This document shows, one piece after another, positions 8,312-17,824 of a stretch of 64,000 nucleotides of DNA (position 1 is the stretch's first letter; the number at the start of each line of letters is the position of its first letter). The stretch spans positions 62,001 through 126,000 of the forward strand of contig NZ_JANCTC010000008.1 in the NCBI RefSeq assembly GCF_024297145.1, read 5' to 3'. The DNA is from Mesorhizobium sp. LMG 17147. GTDB lineage: Bacteria > Pseudomonadota > Alphaproteobacteria > Rhizobiales > Rhizobiaceae. Under the pieces are notes generated by a model, which did no database searches, had not been told where the DNA came from, and saw nothing but the letters and a program-made list of their open reading frames with translations. Both the position numbers and the translations under genes were made by a program.

Positions 8312-9568
8312 ATGGACAAATTGCGGATCGTCGGCGGGCACAGGCTTGAGGGCGCGGTGACGATCTCCGGCGCCAAGAACGCGGCCTTGCCGCAAATAGC
8401 GGCGGCGTTGCTCAGCCCTTATCCGCTGCAACTGACCAACCTGCCTGCGGTGACCGACGTCGACAACATGCTTGGCGTCGTCGGCCTTCATGGGGCCGAA
8501 GTCACCAGATCGGCGCATGCCGCCGCAATCGATACCAGTACTGCCGCTTCCAGGGAGACAAGCTACGATACAGTCAGGCGTATGCGCGCGACAGTGCTGG
8601 TGCTCGGCCCGCTGCTTGCCCGCTTCGGCCATGCCCGGGTTTCGCTGCCCGGCGGCTGCGCGATCGGCGCACGGCCGGTCGACATGCATGTCGCCGCACT
8701 CGCCGCACTTGGCGCCGACATTGCGATCGAAAACGGGCTGATCGTCGCGTCCGCGCCGGGCGGACTAAAAGGCGCGCGTATCGTTTTGAGCTCACCATCG
8801 GTCGGCGCGACCGAAACAGCGATGATGGCAGCGACGACTGCAAAGGGCGAAACCGAGATCCTCAATGCGGCGCGCGAACCGGAGGTGGCCGACCTTGCTG
8901 CCTGCTTGATCGCCATGGGCGCGCGGATCGAGGGCGCCGGCACGCACCGTATCCTGATCGCGGGCAGCACAGGCTGGCGCGCCGCCACGCACGACATCAT
9001 CCCGGACCGGATAGAGGCCGGCACCTATGCCGTCGCGGCGGCTATCACCGGCGGTCAGCTCGAGCTGACCCACGCGCGGCTCGAGCACATGGCATCCGTC
9101 GTCCAGCTGCTCGAAACAGCCGGTGTGAAAATCTGGCCGGGCGACCGCGGGCTGATCGTATCGAGAGACGGGCCGCTCAAAGCCGTCGATGTGACGACGG
9201 AGCCCTATCCGGGCTTTCCGACCGATCTCCAAGCGCAGTTCATGGCGTTGATGTGCTGTGCCGAGGGCGCTTCGCTGTTGCGTGAGACGATCTTCGAGAA
9301 CCGCTTCATGCATGTGCCTGAACTGATGCGGCTCGGCGCCAACATCAAGCTGCAAGGCACCATGGCGTTGGTGCGCGGAGGCGAGAAGCTGAAGGGCGCG
9401 CAAGTGATGGCCACCGACCTGCGCGCCTCCGTCTCGCTGGTGCTGGCAGCGCTGGTGTCCCAGGGTGAGACGACGATCAACCGCGTCTATCATCTCGATC
9501 GCGGCTATGAGCAGCTGGACCGCAAGCTCCGGCTTTGCGGCGCTCAGATCGAGCGGATAAGTGGATGA
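8312..9568 (+). CDS. murA: UDP-N-acetylglucosamine 1-carboxyvinyltransferase (MurA paralogue)
   Basis: 418 residues, full MurA length. It transfers enolpyruvate from PEP to UDP-GlcNAc, the first committed step of peptidoglycan synthesis, in the cytosol. Lys22-Asn23 in SGAKNAALP, Cys116 in PGGCAIGARP (the fosfomycin-target Cys115 of E. coli), the Asp in FPTDLQAQF and the Arg in HLDRGYE are kept, so it looks active and fosfomycin-sensitive. The location is odd: it leads an amino-sugar salvage cluster, overlaps the kinase gene by 4 nt (ATGA) and sits behind a MurR-type operator, whereas a housekeeping murA lies elsewhere in most genomes. Probably an inducible second copy. Confidence 0.93.
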   Translation: MDKLRIVGGHRLEGAVTISGAKNAALPQIAAALLSPYPLQLTNLPAVTDVDNMLGVVGLHGAEVTRSAHAAAIDTSTAASRETSYDTVRRMRATVLVLGPLLARFGHARVSLPGGCAIGARPVDMHVAALAALGADIAIENGLIVASAPGGLKGARIVLSSPSVGATETAMMAATTAKGETEILNAAREPEVADLAACLIAMGARIEGAGTHRILIAGSTGWRAATHDIIPDRIEAGTYAVAAAITGGQLELTHARLEHMASVVQLLETAGVKIWPGDRGLIVSRDGPLKAVDVTTEPYPGFPTDLQAQFMALMCCAEGASLLRETIFENRFMHVPELMRLGANIKLQGTMALVRGGEKLKGAQVMATDLRASVSLVLAALVSQGETTINRVYHLDRGYEQLDRKLRLCGAQIERISG

Positions 9569-10455
9569 GTGCCGGCGCGGCGTCTTCGCATTATTTCCTG
9601 GGCGTCGATGGCGGCGGAACCGGCTGTCGGGCGCGTATCGAAGACGAGGCGGGAACCGTGCTCGGGCAAGGTCTCTCAGGTCCGGCGACAACGCGGCTCG
9701 GTATAGAGGCGGCCTGGGCCTCCGTTGCCAAAGCCTTTGGTGCTGCGATCAAAGAGGCAGGGTTCACGGCGACGAAAATCGCCAGGATCCGTGCCGGCGT
9801 CGGTCTTGCCGGCATCGGCCGCAAGGGGTCGCTTGAGGCGTTTCGTGCGATCTCCCATTCCTTTGCAAGTCTCGACTTCGTCAGCGACGGCGTCGCGGCT
9901 TGCCTGGGCGCGCATTCGGGCCAGGACGGCGCCATCGTCATAGCCGGGACCGGTTCGATCGGGCTCGGCTTTGTCGAAGGGCGCGACCTGCGTGTCGGCG
10001 GCTACGGTTTTCCGATTTCCGACGAGGGAAGCGGCGCCGATCTAGGGTTGAAAGCGGTACAGTTCGCCTTGCGCGCCCATGACGGCCGGCACGAGCGGAC
10101 CGCGCTGCTGGCCGAGGTGATGCAGCGCTTCAAGGACGACCCGTTCGAGGCGGTGGCCTGGATGGACCGGGCCAGTGCAACGGACTATGCCGCCATGGCG
10201 CCGATGGTGATCCGCCATGCCGACCAGGGCGATCCGGCCGGTCGGCGGATCGTGCAAGGTGCTGCCGAGCAGATCGACACCTTCGTGCGGGTGCTGTTCG
10301 AAAAAGGCGCGCCGCGGGTTACGTTGCTCGGAGGGTTGTCCAGCCCGCTCGAGCCATGGCTCGCTCCCGACGTTCGCCGACGGCTGAAGCCGGCCGACGG
10401 TGATGCGGTTTCGGGAGCCATAATCCTGGCCAGAAAGTCGCTTTGCGGCGAGTAA
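9565..10455 (+). CDS. N-acetylglucosamine kinase-like (BadF/BadG/BcrA/BcrD ATPase family)
   Basis: 296-residue sugar kinase of the ASKHA fold. The phosphate-1 loop FLGVDGGGTGCRARI is at about residues 11-25, and the phosphate-2/adenosine blocks IAGTGSIGLGF and PISDEGSGADLG follow near 130 and 150. It should phosphorylate GlcNAc and/or MurNAc at O6, feeding MurQ or NagA. The start ATG at 9565 overlaps the murA stop. The next gene, murQ, has its own operator-controlled promoter 40 nt downstream. GlcNAc versus MurNAc specificity cannot be decided from sequence. Confidence 0.86.
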   Translation: MSAGAASSHYFLGVDGGGTGCRARIEDEAGTVLGQGLSGPATTRLGIEAAWASVAKAFGAAIKEAGFTATKIARIRAGVGLAGIGRKGSLEAFRAISHSFASLDFVSDGVAACLGAHSGQDGAIVIAGTGSIGLGFVEGRDLRVGGYGFPISDEGSGADLGLKAVQFALRAHDGRHERTALLAEVMQRFKDDPFEAVAWMDRASATDYAAMAPMVIRHADQGDPAGRRIVQGAAEQIDTFVRVLFEKGAPRVTLLGGLSSPLEPWLAPDVRRRLKPADGDAVSGAIILARKSLCGE

Positions 10456-10470
10456 CGTGCTACTCAATGA

Positions 10471-10485
10471 GGAATATTTTATTCC
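10471..10485. promoter_or_regulatory. Operator GGAATA-N3-TATTCC (site 2)
   Basis: GGAATATTTTATTCC; with the flanking A and T it is a 7+3+7 perfect inverted repeat. It differs from site 1 only in the central bases and lies directly upstream of the -35 box of the predicted murQ promoter. Confidence 0.75.
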
Positions 10486-10494
10486 TAAAATCCG

Positions 10495-10523
10495 TTGACA
10501 GCGGGAATACCGAATTCTAAAAA
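10495..10523 (+). promoter_or_regulatory. Predicted murQ promoter
   Basis: Consensus TTGACA at 10495-10500 and, after 17 nt, a weak AT-rich -10 (TAAAAA, 10518-10523). Operator sites 2 and 3 bracket the -35, the classic geometry for repression. It is about 120 nt upstream of the murQ start. Confidence 0.55.
10504..10518. promoter_or_regulatory. Degenerate third operator copy
   Basis: GGAATACCGAATTCT keeps the left half-site GGAATA and four of six bases of the right half. It lies between the -35 and -10 boxes, and its start is 33 bp from that of site 2, close to three helical turns, so two regulator dimers could bind on the same face. Confidence 0.45.
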
Positions 10524-10643
10524 GTTAACTAAGCAGAAACAAGAGAGCCGGTCGCCTGCCGCGGGTACTGGACGTCGGCCGGCACGGCATCGCGTTCCCG
10601 CTTACGGCAGATTGAAAGTAAGCAAGTGGTCGAACATGGGTTG

Positions 10644-11549
10644 ATGTCGGAGTTGGAGCGGCTGGTCTCCGAGGACCGCAACCCGAGAACCATCGACATC
10701 GACCTGTTGCCGACCATCGAGGTGCTGCGCAAGATCAATGACGAAGATAAAGGCGTTGCGGCCGCCGTCGAGAAGGTCATTCCTGAGATTGCTGCTGCCG
10801 TGGACCGGATCGTCAGCGCGTTCCAGAAGGGTGCGCGCCTTGTCTATGTGGGCGCTGGCACCAGCGGCCGGCTCGGCGTCCTCGACGCCTCGGAATGTCC
10901 GCCGACCTTCGGCGTACCCGAGGACATGGTGGTGGGCCTGATCGCCGGCGGCGACGACGCGCTGGTGCGCTCCGCGGAAGGCGCCGAGGATGACCCGAAA
11001 CAGGGTGTAAAGGCATTGCAGGACATCAAGCTGACCGCCGACGATGTGGTGATCGGCATCGCTGTCAGCGGGCGCACGCCCTACGTCATCGGCGGCCTGA
11101 CCTATGCCAAGCAGGTGGGAGCGACCACGGTGGCGCTGTCCTGCAATCCGCGATCGACCATTGCCGGCATAGCCGACATTGCCATCTCTCCGGTGGTCGG
11201 CCCGGAGGTTCTCACCGGCTCGACCCGACTGAAATCGGGAACCGCGCAAAAGCTGGTGCTCAACATGCTGTCTACCGCCAGCATGATCCGCATCGGCAAG
11301 AGCTATCAGAACCTGATGGTTGACCTCAATCCAAGCAACAAGAAGCTTGTCGCCAGGGCGGTCAGGATCGTGATGCAGACGACCGGCTGCGCGGCACAGC
11401 AGGCACGACAGGCACTCGACCAGACCGGCAACGATGTAAAACTGGCAATCCTGGTGACGATCACCGGCATGGGCGTCGAAGAAGCACGTAAGACGCTTGC
11501 CAACGCGGGAGGTTTCCTGCGCAAGGCGATAGGCGAAAAGACGGTGTAA
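10644..11549 (+). CDS. murQ: N-acetylmuramic acid 6-phosphate etherase
   Basis: 301 residues. It cleaves the lactyl ether of MurNAc 6-phosphate to give GlcNAc 6-phosphate and D-lactate in the cytosol. SIS-type fold with [21 protein letters not shown] around residues 70-90; Glu84 and Glu115 (in AEGAEDD) match catalytic Glu83 and Glu114 of E. coli MurQ. Starts at GTG 10626 or TTG 10641 are possible in the same frame; the ATG fits the family N-terminus best. It is followed by the peptide-type importer genes after 99 nt without an obvious terminator, so uptake and cleavage are probably co-transcribed. Confidence 0.95.
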   Translation: MSELERLVSEDRNPRTIDIDLLPTIEVLRKINDEDKGVAAAVEKVIPEIAAAVDRIVSAFQKGARLVYVGAGTSGRLGVLDASECPPTFGVPEDMVVGLIAGGDDALVRSAEGAEDDPKQGVKALQDIKLTADDVVIGIAVSGRTPYVIGGLTYAKQVGATTVALSCNPRSTIAGIADIAISPVVGPEVLTGSTRLKSGTAQKLVLNMLSTASMIRIGKSYQNLMVDLNPSNKKLVARAVRIVMQTTGCAAQQARQALDQTGNDVKLAILVTITGMGVEEARKTLANAGGFLRKAIGEKTV

Positions 11550-11648
11550 GACCGCATCGACACTGGGCCGATGTTCCGGGGCGTGTGTCCCTTTGAAGCG
11601 GTCCGGCGAACTGCAAGGCATCAGGTTTAACAATAATGGGAGACGACA

Positions 11649-13169
11649 ATGGTACGGCACATTGGCAAGAAACTGCTTTCCGGCATGGCCCTCGCGGCAA
11701 TGGTTGGCATCGCCGCGCTACCGGCGCAGGCGAGTGCGGCGACGCTGCATATGGCGTGGTCGCAGGACGCCACCGGTCTTGATCCGCACAAGCAGACGGC
11801 ATTCTCCTCACTGCGGCTGCTGGAACTGATCTATGAGCCACTGGTGCGGCTCGACACAAACCTGCAAATCACGCCCGCGATTGCCGATTCATGGCAGTTC
11901 TCGCCGGACGGCAAGGAGCTGAGTTTCAAACTCAATCCGAAAGCAAAATTCCAGAACGGCGCCGCCGTGACCTCGGCCGATGTCAAGGCATCGTTCGAGC
12001 GCATACTCGACGAGAAGACCGGCGCGGCCGCGCGTGCCAACTTTCTCTCGATCGCCAGCATCGACACACCCGATCCAGCCACCGTCGTGTTCCACCTCTC
12101 GCAGCCGGATGTGCCGATCCTGACGGCGATGAGCGACGTCAACGCCGCGATCGTCCCGGCAAGCGAAATCACGGCCGGCTCGATCGGCACGACGACGATC
12201 GGCTCGGGTCCGTTCAAGTTGGAAAAGTGGGATCCGAATTCCAAGGAAGTGCTTGTCGCCAACAAGGATTGGGCGGGCGGCACGACCGGCGTCGACGGCA
12301 TCGAGATCAGCGTGCTGCCGGACGAGACGGCGATCCTGGCGGCGATGCGCAGCAAGCAGATCGATTTTGCCCTGCTCAACGATCCGCTTGTCGCCACGCT
12401 TGTGCCCAAGGAAGCCAGCCTGCAGTTGAACCGTGTGCCGGTGCTTGCCTATCACGTGCTGCAGCTCAATCCTTCCCGCAAGCCGATGACCGAACTCAAG
12501 GTGCGTCAGGCGATTTCCTGCGCCATCGACCGGCAGGAAGTGCTGGACACCGCCTCGCTCGGTGAAGGCAAAGTCACCGGCCCGCTGACTATCCCGGCCT
12601 TGGCGACCGATCCGAGCCAGTTGTTCTGCTATAAGCGCGACGTCGAGAAAGCCAAGCAGCTGATGGCCGAAGCGGGCTACGCCGACGGCTTTTCGGCGAC
12701 CGTGATCGGCGCCACCGGCGAGCCGCCGACGGCAGCGGCGGAAGCCCAGGTCATCCAGTCGCAACTCGCAGAAATCGGCGTCAAGCTCGACATCAAAATG
12801 ATGGAGCTCAACGTCTATGTCGATGCCTGGCTGAAGGGCGATTTCGACATGGCCATCGCCCTGAACGGCGGCAGGGCCGATCCCTACACTATGTACAACC
12901 GTTACTGGACCAAGACGGGCAATCTGCAGAAGGTCGCGAACTATATCGACGATACGCTGGACAGTCTTATGCAGAAGGGCCGCAGCGAGACCGACCCGGC
13001 AGCGCGCAAGGCGATCTTCGCCGACTTCGAGAAACACATCACTGAGATGTCGCCCTGGATCTGGCTCTACACGTCCTACAGCTACACGGCACAGCAGAAG
13101 AATATCGCAGGATTCGAACCGGTGCCGACAGGCTCGCTGTTCAGCCTCGCCAAGGTGACGATCCAGTAG
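11649..13169 (+). CDS. ABC transporter substrate-binding protein, DppA/OppA family
   Basis: 506-residue periplasmic binding protein (SBP_bac_5). An N-terminal signal peptide (about residues 1-29, hydrophobic core SGMALAAMVGIAALP, Ala-X-Ala end) is followed by the family opening TLHMAWSQDATGLDPHKQ and RLLELIYEPLVRLD. A GGGAGA ribosome site precedes the ATG. It heads an importer with two permeases and a fused ATPase, inside a murQ/anmK neighbourhood, so murein peptides or MurNAc-peptides are the most likely ligands, as for the YejABEF/YepA importers of other rhizobia-related bacteria. This ligand is inferred from context only. Confidence 0.9.
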   Translation: MVRHIGKKLLSGMALAAMVGIAALPAQASAATLHMAWSQDATGLDPHKQTAFSSLRLLELIYEPLVRLDTNLQITPAIADSWQFSPDGKELSFKLNPKAKFQNGAAVTSADVKASFERILDEKTGAAARANFLSIASIDTPDPATVVFHLSQPDVPILTAMSDVNAAIVPASEITAGSIGTTTIGSGPFKLEKWDPNSKEVLVANKDWAGGTTGVDGIEISVLPDETAILAAMRSKQIDFALLNDPLVATLVPKEASLQLNRVPVLAYHVLQLNPSRKPMTELKVRQAISCAIDRQEVLDTASLGEGKVTGPLTIPALATDPSQLFCYKRDVEKAKQLMAEAGYADGFSATVIGATGEPPTAAAEAQVIQSQLAEIGVKLDIKMMELNVYVDAWLKGDFDMAIALNGGRADPYTMYNRYWTKTGNLQKVANYIDDTLDSLMQKGRSETDPAARKAIFADFEKHITEMSPWIWLYTSYSYTAQQKNIAGFEPVPTGSLFSLAKVTIQ

Positions 13170-13203
13170 CTGCTTTGGTGCCAGACGAGAGGGTATTCTT
13201 CGC

Positions 13204-14163
13204 GTGAACTATCTGATGCGGCGACTGGCAACCTTCCCTCTCGTCCTGCTTGGTGTGTCCATCGTCGTGTTCCTGGCGATCAGGATGGTTCCGGGCGATT
13301 CGATCACGGCAATGCTGGGGACCGAAGCCGGCCTGCTGACGCCGCAGCAGCGCGATGCGCTTGCAGCTTATTTCGGCATCGACCAGCCCTGGTTCATCCA
13401 GTACTGGCGCTGGCTGCTTGGTCTTTTCCAAGGTAATCTCGGCATTTCGTCCACCTATGGCAGGCCGGTGCTCGACGTCATCCTCGAGCGTTTCCCGCTA
13501 ACGTTGGAGCTCGCCCTGCTTTCGATGGTCATCGCCCTGGTTGTCGGCATGCCGGCCGGGATTTTTGCCGCCACCCATAATGAAAAGCTGTCCGACCTCG
13601 GCGTGCGCGTTGTCGCAATGATCGGGCAGTCGACGCCGAACTTTGTCCTTGCCCTGCTGATCATCTACACGCTGTCGGCGGGGTTTGGCGTTTTGCCGGC
13701 GATGGGCGAGTTTTCCCCGCTGTGGCAGGATCCGCGGCGCAATCTCGGCCAGCTGTTGCTGCCTGCGGTCACGCTTGGATTTGCCTTCGCGGCTTCGGTG
13801 ACCCGCATATCGCGTTCGGCGATGCTCGATGTGCTCTGCGACGACTATGTCAGGACGGCGCGCAGCAAAGGCGTTTCGGCGCGCGGCGTCATCTGGCGAC
13901 ATGCTTTGCCCAACGCGCTCATCCCGGTCGTGACGCTGAGCGGCATAGAGTTCGGCTATCTGCTGGGCGGGGCAGTCATCGTCGAGCAGATATTTGCGCT
14001 GCCCGGTCTCGGCCGTATGGTGCTGGATGCCATCCTGCAGCGCGACTACGCGCTGGTGCAGGGAAGCGTGCTGTTCATCGCCTTCAACTTCATGATCGTC
14101 AATCTCCTCGTCGACCTCGCCTATGTCGCGCTCGACCCGCGTATCCGGCTAAGCGAGCACTGA
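13204..14163 (+). CDS. ABC transporter permease, DppB-like
   Basis: 319-residue inner-membrane permease with six predicted membrane segments. The N-terminus (MNYLMRRLATFPLVLLGVSIVVF) and the first periplasmic region with FGIDQPWFIQYWRWLLGLFQGNLGIS are typical of DppB/OppB. The conserved cytoplasmic loop (RTARSKGVSARGVIWRHALPN) is near residue 220. It starts with GTG (13204); GAGAGG lies about 10 nt upstream and an in-frame ATG at 13216 is the alternative. The stop overlaps the next permease by one base. Confidence 0.92.
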   Translation: MNYLMRRLATFPLVLLGVSIVVFLAIRMVPGDSITAMLGTEAGLLTPQQRDALAAYFGIDQPWFIQYWRWLLGLFQGNLGISSTYGRPVLDVILERFPLTLELALLSMVIALVVGMPAGIFAATHNEKLSDLGVRVVAMIGQSTPNFVLALLIIYTLSAGFGVLPAMGEFSPLWQDPRRNLGQLLLPAVTLGFAFAASVTRISRSAMLDVLCDDYVRTARSKGVSARGVIWRHALPNALIPVVTLSGIEFGYLLGGAVIVEQIFALPGLGRMVLDAILQRDYALVQGSVLFIAFNFMIVNLLVDLAYVALDPRIRLSEH

Positions 14164-15002
14164 TGGCGACATTGCGGGCTATATTTGCGCATCCCAGCGG
14201 CCGCATCGGCGGTGCCATCGTTGCGCTTTATCTGCTGCTTGCCGTGCTTGGCATGCTGGGGCTGACGCCGCACAATCCGCTGACGCAGCACCGGGTCGAG
14301 CGACTGCATGCGCCTGACGGCACCTACTGGATGGGCACGGACCTGTTCGGCCGCGATGTCGCAAGTCGGCTGATGACCGGGATCGGCCAGTCCTTCATCG
14401 TGGCCTTCTTTTCGGTCGCCTTCGCGACACTGGCCGGCACCGTGCTCGGGCTGGCGGCAGCCTGGTTCGGGCGCCGCTGGGACGGCTTGGTGATGCGCAT
14501 CATGGACGTTGTGCTGGCGTTCCCGGCGATCCTGCTGGCGCTGCTGATCGTCGCGGTTGCTGGACCGGGAACCTCGACCAGCGTCATTGCCATCGCCATC
14601 GTCTACACGCCGATCTTCACGCGCGTCGTGCGAGGTCCGGCTCTGTCGCTCAAGGCGCGCGAGTTCGTCGACGCGGCCCGCACGTTCGGCAGCAGTGCGG
14701 GCTATATCGTAACACGCCATCTGCTGCTCAATCTGGTGGCGCCACTGACGGTTCAGGTGACGCTGGCGCTGGCCTGGGCACTGCTGACCGAGGCCGGCTT
14801 AAGCTTCCTCGGGCTAGGCACGCAGCCGCCCGCCGCGTCGCTTGGCCTGATGCTGAGCGACAGCCGCAATCTGATGGAGACAGCTCCCTGGCTGATGATC
14901 TTCCCCGGCGTGGCGATCATGATCAGCATCCTCGGTTTCAACCTGCTCGGCGATGCGTTGCGTGATGTCCTCGACCCGAAGATGCGGAGATCGATTGCAT
15001 GA
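14163..15002 (+). CDS. ABC transporter permease, DppC-like
   Basis: 279-residue partner permease. It carries the DppC signature near residues 40-65 (HRVERLHAPDGTYWMGTDLFGRD, seen in parts) and the EAA-like loop AREFVDAARTFGSSAGYIVTRH. The ATG overlaps the stop of the previous gene (TGATG), and its own stop overlaps the ATPase start (ATGA), a tightly coupled transporter operon. Longer open frame to the left is a shadow of the DppB-like gene. Confidence 0.92.
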   Translation: MATLRAIFAHPSGRIGGAIVALYLLLAVLGMLGLTPHNPLTQHRVERLHAPDGTYWMGTDLFGRDVASRLMTGIGQSFIVAFFSVAFATLAGTVLGLAAAWFGRRWDGLVMRIMDVVLAFPAILLALLIVAVAGPGTSTSVIAIAIVYTPIFTRVVRGPALSLKAREFVDAARTFGSSAGYIVTRHLLLNLVAPLTVQVTLALAWALLTEAGLSFLGLGTQPPAASLGLMLSDSRNLMETAPWLMIFPGVAIMISILGFNLLGDALRDVLDPKMRRSIA

Positions 15003-16747
15003 TTCCGCTGCTGTCCGTCAGCGGATTGCGCGTCGGCTTCGGCCGCAACCCGAAAGCCAATGAGGTCGTGCGCGGCGTCAGCTTCGATCTCGCCGACGGC
15101 GAGACATTGGCAATCGTCGGCGAAAGCGGCTCGGGCAAATCGGTCACGGCGCTGTCGATCAATCGCCTTGTCGATTATGGCGGCGGCCGCATCACCGCAG
15201 GCTCGATCACGCTGAAGCGGGTCGACAACAGCATTTTCGACCTGACCGCCGCGGACGAGCCGCAACTGACGAAGATCCGCGGCGGTGAAATCGGCATGAT
15301 CTTCCAGGAGCCGATGAGCTCGCTCAATCCGGTGCTGACCATCGGCAGGCAGATCGAGGAATCGTTTCGCCTGCATCGCGGCCTGACCGGCCGGCAAGCA
15401 ACGGCGGCGGCCAAGGACGCGCTCGACCGCGTGCGTATTCCGGACGCTGCACGGCGACTGAATTACACGCCCAACCAGCTTTCGGGCGGCATGCTGCAGC
15501 GGGTGATGATCGCCATGGCGCTCGCTTGCAACCCGCGCCTGCTCATTGCCGACGAACCAACGACGGCGCTGGATGTTACGGTGCAGGCGCAGATCATGGC
15601 GCTGCTCGCCGAGTTGAAGCAGGAAACCGGGATGTCGATGATCTTCATCACCCACGACATCGGTCTGGTTGCAGGCATCGCTGACAAGGTCATGGTGATG
15701 CAAAGCGGGGAAGCTGTCGAGCAGGGCGCGCTGAACCAGATATTGGACGATCCGCAGCATCCCTATACGCGGCATCTGCTTCATGCGGTGCCGCATTTCG
15801 CCGGCGGCAGTGCCGCACGCAAGGACGTGCGACGCGAAACGCAAAAAGCTGCCGAGCCGGCGCTGACGGTCAATGGCCTCGTGGTGCGGTTTCCGGTCAA
15901 GGCTGGGTTTTTCAGCCGCGTCAGCGGTGCCGTGCACGCGGTGGACGGGGTGGATTTCGAGCTAATGCCGGGCGAGACATTGGCGGTCGTCGGCGAGAGC
16001 GGTTCCGGAAAGTCCACCACCGCCCGCGCGATTCTGGGGCTGGTGCGCCCGACGCACGGCACGATCTCGGGCAGCGCGCGTAAGGCCTCCGCCGGGCAGA
16101 GCGCCCTTCCCGTGCAGATGGTGTTCCAGAATCCCTATGGCTCGCTCAATCCCAGACTCACCATCGAAAGCATCCTCGCAGAGCCGGTGATCGCTACCGG
16201 CGGACGGATAACTGCTGAAATACGGGCGAAAATGGCCGCGCTGTTGAAACGGGTCGGCCTTCCGGAAAACAGCCTGCAGCGCTATCCGCACGAATTCTCC
16301 GGCGGCCAGCGGCAACGCCTGTGCATCGCTCGCGCGCTGATGCTCAATCCTTCGGTTGTCGTCCTCGACGAAGCGGTTTCGGCGCTCGATGTGTCGGTGC
16401 AGGCCAGGGTGCTGGAGCTTTTGGTCGAGCTGCAGCGTGAATTCGGGCTGGCCTACCTGTTCATCTCGCATGACATGGCTGTCGTCGAGCGGATCGCCCA
16501 TCGCATTGCGGTCATCTATGCCGGTCAGATCGTCGAGATCGGCGATGCCAGATCGGTGCTCTCGGAGCCGAAGCACTCTTATACCAAACAGCTTATCGCG
16601 GCCGTTCCCACCATAGACCGGCGGCATGAACGTTTCGAGCTCGACACGCGCCAGGTCCCCTCGCTCGTGCGTCCGCTGGGATTTGAGCCGGGCCCGGCCA
16701 ATTGGCAGCAATTCGGGCCGGATCATAGAGCGCGGGTGGAAGTGTGA
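14999..16747 (+). CDS. Dipeptide-type ABC transporter, fused tandem ATP-binding protein (DppD-DppF)
   Basis: 582 residues with two complete nucleotide-binding domains in one chain. The first has Walker [10 protein letters not shown] at about 41-49, LSGGMLQR and Walker B LLIADEP; the second has Walker [11 protein letters not shown] at about 330, FSGGQRQR and [12 protein letters not shown]. Each ends with the oligopeptide-importer C-terminal extension ([25 protein letters not shown]). Fusion of the two ATPases is common in rhizobial peptide importers. It powers the two permeases before it. Confidence 0.93.
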   Translation: MIPLLSVSGLRVGFGRNPKANEVVRGVSFDLADGETLAIVGESGSGKSVTALSINRLVDYGGGRITAGSITLKRVDNSIFDLTAADEPQLTKIRGGEIGMIFQEPMSSLNPVLTIGRQIEESFRLHRGLTGRQATAAAKDALDRVRIPDAARRLNYTPNQLSGGMLQRVMIAMALACNPRLLIADEPTTALDVTVQAQIMALLAELKQETGMSMIFITHDIGLVAGIADKVMVMQSGEAVEQGALNQILDDPQHPYTRHLLHAVPHFAGGSAARKDVRRETQKAAEPALTVNGLVVRFPVKAGFFSRVSGAVHAVDGVDFELMPGETLAVVGESGSGKSTTARAILGLVRPTHGTISGSARKASAGQSALPVQMVFQNPYGSLNPRLTIESILAEPVIATGGRITAEIRAKMAALLKRVGLPENSLQRYPHEFSGGQRQRLCIARALMLNPSVVVLDEAVSALDVSVQARVLELLVELQREFGLAYLFISHDMAVVERIAHRIAVIYAGQIVEIGDARSVLSEPKHSYTKQLIAAVPTIDRRHERFELDTRQVPSLVRPLGFEPGPANWQQFGPDHRARVEV

Positions 16748-16817
16748 TGATTGTCACCCGAAAGCATGCAGAGTCAGGCGGACAGCCTCCTCGCTGCCGT
16801 TCAGACGGAGGCCGCAA

Positions 16818-17819
16818 TTGATCGACCATGATCTCTTCGACCGCGCATTCGCCCCGCTCGAAGCGGCCGTGGCTGCGTCGCGCATTCCTGGCGGCGTGCT
16901 CGGCATGGCCGACCGGGACGGTCAACGCATCGTCCGGGCAATCGGCTCGGCCCAAGTCGTGCCGAAGGTCAGGCGGATGCATATCGAAACATGGTTCGAT
17001 CTGGCGTCGCTGACCAAAGTCATTTTTACGACGCCGCGCATCTTGGCACTGGCGGAGGAAGGCGTCATCGACCTCGACGCGCCGCTGATTTCGGTCCTGC
17101 CCGACCTTCGCCAATATGATGAAAAAGCCTGGGAACGGAAGGTGACGTTTCGCCAGTGCCTCGGTCATCAGACGCCGTTTCCCGCCGTTGCTCCAATCTA
17201 CACCTATGGCCGCGATCCCGAGCTGTTGCGTGCCTTTGTCCTGCAGCGCGAGTGGCAGGCCGGGGAGCCGGTCTATTCCGATATCAACTTCATTCTGCTC
17301 GGCTTCGTCCTGGAGCGCCTGTCCGGCAAGACCATTCGCGACATGGATCCCGGTCCGAGCTTCGCGTTCTCCACCGAACCGGATCGCGCGGCGGCCACAG
17401 AAGACTGCACATGGCGGCATCGTGTTCTCAGCGGCGAGGTCCACGACGACAATTGCTCGGCATTGCAAGGGGCCGGTCACGCCGGGCTGTTCGGAACGGC
17501 GGCCGCGATCCTCGATTTTGCGCTAGGGCTGCTGGACGGGAGCGGCGCATCCGAGCGTTCAATAGCGCTGATGCGCACGCCCTTGTCGGCAACCCGCACC
17601 CACGGCTGGGAACGGCCTTACGAAGGCTGGTCCGGCGGCCGGCTGTGCAGCCCCGGCACAATTGGCCATACCGGCTTCACCGGCACCGGGCTTTGGGTCG
17701 ACTTCGACAAAGGCAGAGCATGGACCTTGCTCACCAACCGGATCCATCCGACACGTCATTTCAACAGCGGGATCGCAGCGCTTCGCCAAGCGGTCGGCGA
17801 TCTCGTCAACGGAGCCTGA
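16818..17819 (+). CDS. Serine hydrolase of the class C beta-lactamase fold
   Basis: 333 residues, no signal peptide. Ser64-X-X-Lys67 (SLTK), Tyr153-Ser-Asp (YSD, in place of YxN) and His284-Thr-Gly (HTG, in place of KTG) form the active-site set. A VHDDN...[11 protein letters not shown] block at about 207-228 is also present. I chose TTG 16818 because GGAGG ends 6 nt upstream (16807-16811) and no ATG fits the family N-terminus. Position between the peptide importer and anmK suggests a cytosolic murein-peptide or MurNAc-L-alanine hydrolase, as the beta-lactamase-like AmiE of the Bacillus muropeptide operon is thought to be, rather than an antibiotic-resistance enzyme. Role inferred. Confidence 0.8.
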   Translation: MIDHDLFDRAFAPLEAAVAASRIPGGVLGMADRDGQRIVRAIGSAQVVPKVRRMHIETWFDLASLTKVIFTTPRILALAEEGVIDLDAPLISVLPDLRQYDEKAWERKVTFRQCLGHQTPFPAVAPIYTYGRDPELLRAFVLQREWQAGEPVYSDINFILLGFVLERLSGKTIRDMDPGPSFAFSTEPDRAAATEDCTWRHRVLSGEVHDDNCSALQGAGHAGLFGTAAAILDFALGLLDGSGASERSIALMRTPLSATRTHGWERPYEGWSGGRLCSPGTIGHTGFTGTGLWVDFDKGRAWTLLTNRIHPTRHFNSGIAALRQAVGDLVNGA

Positions 17820-17824
17820 CAATC

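Noticed and set aside
16818..17819. Antibiotic-resistance beta-lactamase
   Set aside because: No signal peptide, YSD/HTG instead of YxN/KTG, and located between a peptide importer and anmK; a wall-fragment hydrolase is more likely.
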